Assembly (NCBI GenBank): GCA_026645375.1
Contig: JAPFFX010000276.1
Location: 1-5,336, forward strand
Reading direction: 5' to 3'
DNA: 5,336 nt
Origin: Citricoccus sp. WCRC_4
Lineage (GTDB): Bacteria > Actinomycetota > Actinomycetes > Actinomycetales > Micrococcaceae
How positions within the stretch are numbered: position 1 is the first letter of the stretch; every line of letters starts with the position of its first letter. Both the position numbers and the translations under genes were made by a program. The notes below the pieces were generated by a model. The model had not been told where the DNA came from. It did not search any database and worked only from the letters and a program-made list of their open reading frames with translations. Positions 1 to 5,336 of the stretch are shown one piece after another.

Positions 1-446
1 CGCTGGGGCCGGCCGCGCTGGCCGGTCCCCCGCCGCCGGGCGGCGGCGTAGCCCTGCTCGGCGGCGGAACGGTCCGGCCCGGCGTCGAAGGTGGTGGTCA
101 CGTCTCCCTGCGCGCCGGCCGCGAACACCCGCGGGTACCGGGCGTAGGCCTGGAAGGCCTGGATCTGGCCGGCCAGGTCGGCGACCGTCTGCTGGAGCTG
201 CTCGACCTCGTCCTTCAGGGCCACGATCCGCCGGATGCCCTCGAGGGACACGCCCTCACGGGACAGTTGCTGGATGGTGCGGAGCCGGTCCACGTCCTGC
301 CGGGAGTAGCGGCGCTGCCGTCCGCCCTGGCGCTGCGGGACCACCAGGCCCATGCGGTCGTACTGGCGCAGGGTCTGCGGGTGCATGCCCGCCAGCTCGG
401 CGGCCACCGAGATCACGTACAGCGGCTCATCCCAGGCGGTGGTCAC
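1..446 (-). CDS. hspR: HspR, MerR-family heat-shock repressor (3' end beyond window)
   Basis: Transcriptional repressor that binds HAIR operators and shuts off the dnaK operon; in Streptomyces it does so with DnaK as corepressor. I read 148 open codons on the minus strand from GTG at 446-444 to the window edge, with no stop. Residues 10-29 (YVISVAAELAGMHPQTLRQY) are the MerR-type helix-turn-helix, followed by the DRMGLV and RRYS wing motifs (30-48), a second helical pair to about residue 77, and a probable coiled coil at about 76-100 (heptad-like LKDEVEQLQQTVADL). The tail (about 105-148) is Gly/Ala/Arg-rich. The GTG start overlaps the dnaJ stop by 4 bp (GTGA), which implies translational coupling; a weak AAGG lies at 457-454. 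The ATG at 430-428 is out of frame. No separate promoter is visible, so autoregulation through the dnaK promoter is expected. Identity is confident; the total length is unknown. Confidence 0.95.
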   Translation of the reverse strand, partial: MTTAWDEPLYVISVAAELAGMHPQTLRQYDRMGLVVPQRQGGRQRRYSRQDVDRLRTIQQLSREGVSLEGIRRIVALKDEVEQLQQTVADLAGQIQAFQAYARYPRVFAAGAQGDVTTTFDAGPDRSAAEQGYAAARRRGTGQRGRPQ

Positions 447-1459
447 AGCCGCGCCTTGTCCGCCAGCGCGGCCCGCGGGTCATGGCCGGCCGCGGCCCGG
501 GCATAGGCCTCGACGGCCGCGCGGGCCTCCTCGGACAGCGAGGCCGGCACCGCCACCTGCAGCTCGACCAGCAGGTCGCCGCTGGCCTTGGAGGTCTTCA
601 CCCCGCGGCCCTTGACGCGCAGCACCCGGCCCGAGGAGGTCCCGGCCGGGACCTTCACCTTCACGTAGCCGTCCAGGGTGGGCACCTGGATGGTGGCCCC
701 CAGGGCGGCCTCGTCGAAGGTGACCGGCACGTGGATGCGCAGGTTGTCGCCCTCGCGGTGGAAGAACGGGTGCTCGCGCACCTTGACGGTCACCAACAGG
801 TCCCCGGGACCGGCCGCGCCGGGCGCGCCCTTGCCCCGGGCCCGGACCTTCTGCCCGTCCTTGATGCCGGCGGGGATGCGCACGTCGATGACGTCCCCGT
901 CCGGTTCCCGCAGGGAGATGGTGGTCCCGCGCACGGCGCCGGCGAAGGAGATCGTGGTGGTGGCGGTGCGGTCCGCGCCCTTGGTCGGCGTCCCGTAGCC
1001 GCCGAATCCACCGCGGCCGCCGGAGGGCCCGCCGTACCCCCCGCCCCCGCCGCTGAAGCCACCGAACAGGTCGGCGAACTCCGGCGGGACGTCCCCGGAG
1101 GTGGAATACGACCGGCGGCCTCCGGAGCCGCTGGTGAACAGCCCCCCGAAGAGGTCCTCGAAGCCCCCGCCGCCGGCACCGGGGCCACCGGCACCCGCGC
1201 CGGGGGCGCTGAACCGGGCGCCGGAGCCCATCGCCCGGATGGCGTCGTACTGCTGGCGCTCCTCCGGGTCCGAGAGCACGGCGTTGGCCTCGGTGATCTC
1301 CTTGAACCTCTTCTCGGCCGCGTCGTCACCGGGGTTCTGGTCCGGGTGGTACTTCCGGGCCAGCTTCCGGTAGGCCTTCTTGATGTCGGCTTCCGAGGCG
1401 TCCTTGGAGACACCGAGGGTGGCGTAGAAGTCCTTGTCCACCCAATCCTGTGAGGCCAT
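443..1459 (-). CDS. dnaJ: DnaJ-family co-chaperone without zinc finger (class B / CbpA-like)
   Basis: Hsp40 co-chaperone that delivers unfolded protein to DnaK and stimulates its ATP hydrolysis in the cytoplasm. Of 338 residues, the J-domain spans about 10-73, with the essential HPD at 38-40 and QQYD at 69-72. A Gly/Phe-rich linker (78-157) carries two related motifs, FEDLFGGLF (100-108) and FADLFGGF (128-135). C-terminal substrate-binding domains follow (about 160-305; VKGRGV at 282-287, GDLLVELQVAVP at 294-305), then a short helical tail. The four CxxCxGxG repeats of class A DnaJ are absent: the chain runs straight from TTISLREP (179-186) to DVRIPAGI, and the whole protein has no cysteine. 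That makes it class B in architecture although it sits in the dnaK operon, where Streptomyces and Mycobacterium carry a zinc-finger DnaJ1. AAAGGAGG at 1471-1464, 4 nt before the ATG, fixes the start. It lies 54 bp after grpE and overlaps hspR by 4 bp. Confidence 0.95.
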   Translation of the reverse strand: MASQDWVDKDFYATLGVSKDASEADIKKAYRKLARKYHPDQNPGDDAAEKRFKEITEANAVLSDPEERQQYDAIRAMGSGARFSAPGAGAGGPGAGGGGFEDLFGGLFTSGSGGRRSYSTSGDVPPEFADLFGGFSGGGGGYGGPSGGRGGFGGYGTPTKGADRTATTTISFAGAVRGTTISLREPDGDVIDVRIPAGIKDGQKVRARGKGAPGAAGPGDLLVTVKVREHPFFHREGDNLRIHVPVTFDEAALGATIQVPTLDGYVKVKVPAGTSSGRVLRVKGRGVKTSKASGDLLVELQVAVPASLSEEARAAVEAYARAAAGHDPRAALADKARL

Positions 1460-1513
1460 GGTGCCTCCTTTCGGGTCAGTTCGGTCCGGTGAGGGGGTCC
1501 TGGGCGGTGATGA

Positions 1514-2215
1514 CTAGCCCTCCGCGCCGGCGGAGACCATCACCTGGGCGGCACGCAGCACGCGGCCCTCGCGCACGTAGCCGTTGCGGAAGACCTGCAC
1601 GATGTGCTCCTCCGGCACGTCGGTGCTGGGCTGGCGCAGCATCGCCTCGTGCTGGGCCGGGTCGAACGGCTGCCCGGCCAGGTGCTCCTGGTCCTGCCGC
1701 TCCAGCCCGAACCCGGAGAGCACCGTGTCGAACTTGGTGGCGATCGCGGCGAACGGCCCCTCGGCCAGGTCGCCGGCGGCGCGGGCGGCGTCCAGGTCGT
1801 CGAGCACCGGCAGCAGGGCGGTCAGCAGGGACTGGATGGCGTTGTCCTTCGCCACGTTCCGGTCCCGCTCCACGCGGCGCTTGTAGTTCACGAATTCCGC
1901 CTGCACGCGCAGCAGGTCGTTGCGCAGTTCCTCCTCGCGGACGGTGGCGCCGGCCGTGTCCGGGTCCTGGGCGCCGGTGATCCCCGCGTCCGCGGCATCG
2001 CCCTCGGTGTCCGCGGCGGCCTCGTTGAGGATCCGCTCGGCCTGGGAGAGCGCGTCGCCGTCCTCGTCGGGGCCCGCGGCGGCTCCGCCGTCGGCCGGCT
2101 GCCCGCCGGTGGGCTGGCGCACCTGGCCGGTCTCCGGGTCGATCCGGCGCTTGTCCTGGAAGCTCACCGGCTCCTCGCGCTCCTCGTGCTCTTCGTCGTG
2201 TCCGTGATGGGGCAT
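1514..2215 (-). CDS. grpE: GrpE, nucleotide exchange factor for DnaK
   Basis: Homodimeric cytoplasmic exchange factor that opens the DnaK nucleotide-binding cleft to release ADP and restart the folding cycle. Of 233 residues, the N-terminus is disordered and charged (His/Glu-rich 3-15, then a Gly/Ala/Asp-rich stretch to about 90). The conserved part starts with the long dimerising helix (about 92-125, including LLRVQAEFVNYKRR), followed by the four-helix region (about 127-170) and the beta-rich head that contacts DnaK. The family signature is clear at 205-227 (IVQVFRNGYVREGRVLRAAQ onward), and FDPAQHEA is at 184-191. The start is ATG 2215-2213, with the purine-rich GGAGGAAAGGA at 2235-2225 about 9 nt upstream. 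The gene ends with TAG. It follows dnaK after a 123-bp gap containing two hairpins, the longest gap in the operon, so it may be expressed below dnaK. The long acidic N-terminal extension is common in actinobacterial GrpE. No cysteine is present. Confidence 0.96.
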   Translation of the reverse strand: MPHHGHDEEHEEREEPVSFQDKRRIDPETGQVRQPTGGQPADGGAAAGPDEDGDALSQAERILNEAAADTEGDAADAGITGAQDPDTAGATVREEELRNDLLRVQAEFVNYKRRVERDRNVAKDNAIQSLLTALLPVLDDLDAARAAGDLAEGPFAAIATKFDTVLSGFGLERQDQEHLAGQPFDPAQHEAMLRQPSTDVPEEHIVQVFRNGYVREGRVLRAAQVMVSAGAEG

Positions 2216-2245
2216 GGTCTCTCGTCCTTTCCTCCGGTGCCCTGC

Positions 2246-2283
2246 GGGCCGGCCGTCCCGCCGTGTGGCAGGGCGGCCGGCCC
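2246..2283 (-). repeat. GC-rich hairpin in the dnaK-grpE gap
   Basis: GGGCCGGCCG (2246-2255) and CGGCCGGCCC (2274-2283) form a perfect 10-bp stem, extendable past one C-A mismatch by two more GC pairs in the minus-strand transcript. It ends 10 bases before the grpE SD region (2235-2225). There is no U-tract, so partial attenuation, or RNA processing and 3'-end protection of dnaK mRNA, is more plausible than full termination. Confidence 0.55.
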
Positions 2284-2292
2284 GGGTCCGGT

Positions 2293-2310
2293 GGTCCGCT
2301 CACGCGGACC
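2293..2310 (-). repeat. Short perfect hairpin after dnaK
   Basis: GGTCCGC (2293-2299) and GCGGACC (2304-2310) form a 7-bp stem with a 4-nt loop, 28 bases after the dnaK stop codon in the direction of transcription. No T-run follows. It is the first of two hairpins in the dnaK-grpE gap. Confidence 0.55.
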
Positions 2311-2338
2311 GGGTGTCAGGGGTGCTGGGGGGCGGGGA

Positions 2339-4225
<1,887 letters not shown>

Positions 4226-4279
4226 GGCGGTTCCTTTCCCTGACGATTGGAGGTGATGCGGTTCAGACGCCCGGTGAGA

Positions 4280-4320
4280 GGTGGCTCGAGCCGATGTCGA
4301 CCCGCTGCCATCCAGCCACC
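4280..4320 (-). repeat. Hairpin in the dnaK 5' leader
   Basis: GGTGGCT (4280-4286) and AGCCACC (4314-4320) pair perfectly over 27 bases. A 10-bp palindrome, GGCTCGAGCC (4283-4292), overlaps the left arm and offers an alternative fold. Both candidate dnaK transcripts would contain it. It stays well clear of the dnaK ribosome-binding site (4231-4237), so it is not an obvious SD-masking thermometer; mRNA stability is a possible role. Confidence 0.4.
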
Positions 4321-4339
4321 TGAGCGTTCAGGACTCAAG
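4319..4339. promoter_or_regulatory. HAIR operator 2 (degenerate left arm), promoter-proximal
   Basis: CCTGAGC (4319-4325), seven bases, then ACTCAAG (4333-4339). The right arm is a perfect HAIR half-site and the left arm matches 5 of 7 positions, with the canonical N7 spacing. Its centre is 53 bp from the centre of HAIR 1, about five helical turns. It covers the expected -10/start region of the TTGACA promoter, a position suited to repression. The left arm also belongs to a small dyad, CCTGA-GCGT-TCAGG (4319-4332), so part of the match could be coincidental. Confidence 0.7.
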
Positions 4340-4366
4340 GTTTCATGGCCGGGAGTTCCGTGTCAA
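4338..4366 (-). promoter_or_regulatory. Housekeeping-type promoter between the two HAIR sites (dnaK)
   Basis: Read on the minus strand, a perfect -35 TTGACA (4366-4361) is followed by a 17-nt spacer and a poor -10, AAACCT (4343-4338). The -35 is unambiguous; the -10 matches TATAAT at only about two positions, so its exact placement is uncertain. The element is bracketed by HAIR 1 upstream and HAIR 2 over the -10/start region, as expected for a vegetative promoter held down by HspR. The predicted start near 4331 gives a leader of about 105 nt. Confidence 0.5.
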
Positions 4367-4371
4367 TCTGC

Positions 4372-4392
4372 CTTGAGTCCAGATGACTCAAC
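4372..4392. promoter_or_regulatory. HAIR operator 1 (HspR binding site), promoter-distal
   Basis: CTTGAGT (4372-4378), seven bases, then ACTCAAC (4386-4392). This matches the actinobacterial HAIR consensus CTTGAGT-N7-ACTCAAG at 13 of 14 positions. It lies 147 bp upstream of the dnaK start codon and just upstream of a TTGACA element on the minus strand. hspR in the same operon makes the assignment strong; actual binding is inferred. Confidence 0.92.
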
Positions 4393-4412
4393 TTTGTGTC
4401 GCCGGGTATAAC
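4383..4412 (+). promoter_or_regulatory. Candidate dps-directed promoter overlapping HAIR 1
   Basis: Two overlapping readings are possible on the plus strand. The first is a general-stress SigB/SigF-type promoter: GACT (4385-4388), 15 nt, GGGTAT (4404-4409), which fits the Streptomyces SigB pattern GNNT-N14-16-GGGTAT/C. The second is a housekeeping-type promoter: ATGACT (4383-4388), 18 nt, TATAAC (4407-4412, 5/6 to TATAAT). Streptomyces dpsA is known to be SigB-dependent, which favours the first. Both -35 elements lie inside HAIR 1. The resulting dps leader would be about 285 nt, which is long, and a closer promoter could have been missed. Confidence 0.42.
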
Positions 4413-4436
4413 CGGGACGGTCCGGGATTCATTCCC
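4407..4436 (-). promoter_or_regulatory. SigH/SigR-type (ECF) stress promoter for the dnaK operon
   Basis: Read on the minus strand, GGGAAT (4436-4431) is followed by an 18-nt spacer and GTTATA (4412-4407). This fits the actinobacterial SigR/SigH consensus, GGGAAT-N18-GTT in Streptomyces and GGAA(T)-N16-20-GTT in mycobacteria and corynebacteria. Transcription would begin near 4400, just before HAIR 1, giving a dnaK leader of about 175 nt. dnaK operons of Mycobacterium tuberculosis and Corynebacterium glutamicum are known to be under both SigH and HspR control. Use of this promoter here is inferred. Confidence 0.62.
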
Positions 4437-4443
4437 GTCCCGG
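4412..4443. repeat. Perfect 9-bp inverted repeat over the SigH-type promoter
   Basis: CCGGGACGG (4412-4420) and CCGTCCCGG (4435-4443) are exact reverse complements separated by 14 bases. A shorter dyad, CGGGA (4423-4427) with TCCCG (4433-4437), competes with the right arm. The structure spans the spacer and -35 of the minus-strand SigH-type promoter and the initially transcribed region of the plus-strand candidate promoter. It could be an operator, or an RNA hairpin at the 5' end of a dps leader. There is no T-run, so it is not an intrinsic terminator. Confidence 0.6.
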
Positions 4444-4466
4444 CCCGCAGCGCACCGCCGCACGCC

Positions 4467-4498
4467 GGCGCCCCGCCCGCGCGGGAGGCGGGGACGCC
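4467..4498 (+). repeat. GC-rich hairpin in the putative dps leader
   Basis: GGCG+CCCCGCC (4467-4477) pairs with GGCGGGG (4487-4493) and CGCC (4495-4498), giving an 11-bp stem with one bulged A at 4494 and a 9-nt loop. A perfect palindrome CCCGCGCGGG (4476-4485) sits at its tip and could form an alternative fold. No U-tract follows, so it is not a standard terminator. It would lie in the leader if dps is transcribed from around 4416. Confidence 0.5.
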
Positions 4499-4655
4499 TG
4501 GAACGGGCGACCGCCCCGGCCACCACGGCGGGGAGGGGACGGCTCTCACCAGCACCGATGGCAATCATGAGAAAACGCTGGGACTCTCCTGATGCCACGC
4601 TGGGCGCTTCTTGCACGCGGGGGCTCCGGGTGTTTGAGTGAGGTCATCACCCACC

Positions 4656-4685
4656 GCGGCGCCCGCAGCACCTCTGTGGCGCCGC
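4656..4685 (+). repeat. Inverted repeat just upstream of the dps ribosome-binding site
   Basis: GCGGCGCC (4656-4663) and GGCGCCGC (4678-4685) are perfect 8-bp complements with a 14-nt loop. The right arm ends 4 bases before AAAGGAG (4690-4696), the dps SD. As RNA it could stabilise the 5' end or influence translation initiation; as DNA, the two GGCGCC cores lie 20 bp apart. No regulator is identified. Confidence 0.5.
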
Positions 4686-4701
4686 CCGGAAAGGAGTCAT
4701 C

Positions 4702-5271
4702 ATGGCAGCCAAGGACACCCCTGCGAAGTACACCGTTCCCGGACTCGAACTCGAGGACGGCCACCGTGTCGGTGAGATCCTCCAGCTGCGCCTGCACGCA
4801 CTGAACGACCTGCAGCTGACCCTGAAGCACGCCCACTGGAACGTGGTCGGCCAGAACTTCATCGGCGTGCACGAGATGCTCGACCCCCAGATCGAGGAGG
4901 TCCGCGCCGCCGTGGACGTGCTGGCCGAGCGCATGGCGACCCTGGGCGTCTCCCCCACCGGCACCCCGGGCGCCCTGGTGAAGGAGCGGACCTGGGACGA
5001 CTACGACCTGGGCCGCGCGGACACCATCGAGCACATCGCCGCCCTGGACCAGGTCTACGACGGTGTGATCGCCGATCACCGCAACGCCATCGAGGAGGCC
5101 GGCAAGCTGGATCCGGTCACCGAGGACATCCTCATCGGCCAGACCGGTGGCCTCGAGCAGTTCCAGTGGTTCCTGCGCTCGTTCCTGACCAACGCCGCCG
5201 GTGAGCTGAGCACCGCCGGCGAGCACACGGAGAAGGGCGCGGCCCGGAAGGGCGCCGCCAAGAAGTCCTGA
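4702..5271 (+). CDS. dps: Dps, DNA-binding ferritin-like protein from starved cells
   Basis: Forms a dodecameric shell that oxidises Fe(II), using hydrogen peroxide, and stores it as Fe(III), protecting DNA from Fenton chemistry; many members also bind DNA. The protein has 189 residues in one four-helix ferritin-like domain. The inter-subunit ferroxidase ligands are all present: His45 and the HWNVVG motif (45-50), His57 and Asp61 in VHEMLD (56-61), Asp72 and Glu76 (the last two by alignment to E. coli Asp78 and Glu82). The spacing matches E. coli Dps His51/His63/Asp67/Asp78/Glu82. The sequence strongly resembles mycobacterial Dps1, including GTPGALVKERTWDDY (87-101) and the C-terminal FQWFLRSF (153-160). 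The basic C-terminal tail (about 175-189, Lys/Arg/Ala-rich, ending KKS) resembles the DNA-binding tail of M. smegmatis Dps1. AAAGGAG at 4690-4696, five bases before the ATG, fixes the start. It is divergent from dnaK across 476 bp, consistent with stress control. Confidence 0.97.
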   Translation: MAAKDTPAKYTVPGLELEDGHRVGEILQLRLHALNDLQLTLKHAHWNVVGQNFIGVHEMLDPQIEEVRAAVDVLAERMATLGVSPTGTPGALVKERTWDDYDLGRADTIEHIAALDQVYDGVIADHRNAIEEAGKLDPVTEDILIGQTGGLEQFQWFLRSFLTNAAGELSTAGEHTEKGAARKGAAKKS

Positions 5272-5336
5272 TCCTCCCGGCGGATCGGCCTGCCGGACCA
5301 CCGGCGCGGCGCAGGGCCCCGGCATCGTGTCGATGC

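Larger units (their letters stand above)
4393..4701. other. Dps-side intergenic stretch, no convincing gene
   Basis: These 309 bases between HAIR 1 and the dps start hold the SigH-type promoter and its dyad (to 4443), a strong GC hairpin (4467-4498), a GGCGGGG-rich tract around 4527-4540, a lone HAIR-like half-site TTTGAGT (4633-4639) without a right arm, the SD-proximal hairpin (4656-4685) and the dps SD. Two short open frames on the plus strand (69 and 81 codons, near 4383-4641) have no SD and no recognisable composition, and I do not call them. Confidence 0.6.

Noticed and set aside
31..45. Perfect GC palindrome (CGCCGCC-G-GGCGGCG) near the left edge as a terminator
   Set aside because: It lies inside the hspR coding sequence, where it encodes an Ala/Arg run, and no T-tract follows.
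482..1453. 323-codon plus-strand frame antisense to dnaJ
   Set aside because: It is a shadow of the dnaJ reading frame: Gly/Ala/Arg/His-rich, with no domain or ribosome-binding site.
4319..4392. CIRCE element for HrcA control of the dnaK operon
   Set aside because: No TTAGCACTC-N9-GAGTGCTAA sequence is present; the repeats are HAIR type, consistent with hspR in the operon.
4383..4641. Two short plus-strand frames in the intergenic region, possible leader peptide or small gene upstream of dps
   Set aside because: No SD, Pro/Arg/Ala-rich composition typical of random frames in GC-rich DNA, and overlap with operator and promoter elements.
4633..4653. Third HAIR-like site near dps (TTTGAGT)
   Set aside because: The left half matches 6 of 7, but the right half after N7 (TCACCCA) matches only 2 of 7, so it is not a usable operator by itself.
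4546..5325. 259-codon minus-strand frame antisense to dps
   Set aside because: It lies opposite a complete Dps with all ferroxidase ligands; its composition is that of an antisense shadow and no SD precedes it.
5272..5336. Terminator after dps (CCGGC 5277-5281 with GCCGG 5292-5296)
   Set aside because: Only a 5-bp stem with a 10-nt loop and no U-tract; such pairs are common by chance at this GC content.

Overview
The window is very GC-rich, with coding sequence strongly biased to G/C in third codon positions. It looks like a chromosomal segment of a high-GC actinobacterium. The gene order dnaK-grpE-dnaJ-hspR, the HAIR-type operators (CTTGAGT-N7-ACTCAAG family), the Gram-positive-type DnaK that lacks the proteobacterial insertion in its ATPase domain, and a Dps close to mycobacterial Dps1 all point that way. 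The zinc-finger-less DnaJ inside the operon suggests the Micrococcales (Micrococcaceae-like). That family-level placement is inference.

Layout. Positions 4225 down to 1, minus strand, hold the classical actinobacterial heat-shock operon: dnaK (4225-2339), grpE (2215-1514), dnaJ (1459-443) and hspR (446, running off the left edge). The dnaK-grpE gap is 123 bp with two GC-rich hairpins, the grpE-dnaJ gap is 54 bp, and dnaJ and hspR overlap by 4 bp (GTGA). Positions 4226-4701 form a divergent regulatory region with no convincing gene. It holds two HAIR sites, a SigH/SigR-type promoter and a housekeeping-type promoter firing into dnaK, a candidate promoter firing the other way, and several GC-rich dyads. 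Positions 4702-5271, plus strand, encode a complete Dps ferritin-like protein. The last 65 bases hold nothing I can support.

How it works together. DnaK, DnaJ and GrpE form the ATP-driven Hsp70 folding cycle: the J-protein delivers substrate and stimulates ATP hydrolysis, and GrpE exchanges nucleotide. HspR represses its own operon through HAIR. In Streptomyces DnaK is the corepressor, so misfolded protein that titrates DnaK relieves repression. A SigH-type promoter upstream would add induction by heat or thiol-oxidative stress. The divergent dps gene adds iron and peroxide protection. A candidate dps-directed promoter has its -35 element inside the upstream HAIR site and its -10 region overlapping the dnaK SigH-type -10, so the two stress responses may be coupled at one site.

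I found no evidence of a wholly new system. The gene set is a known one, and the points worth checking lie in the compact divergent control region and in the cysteine-free, zinc-finger-less DnaJ.
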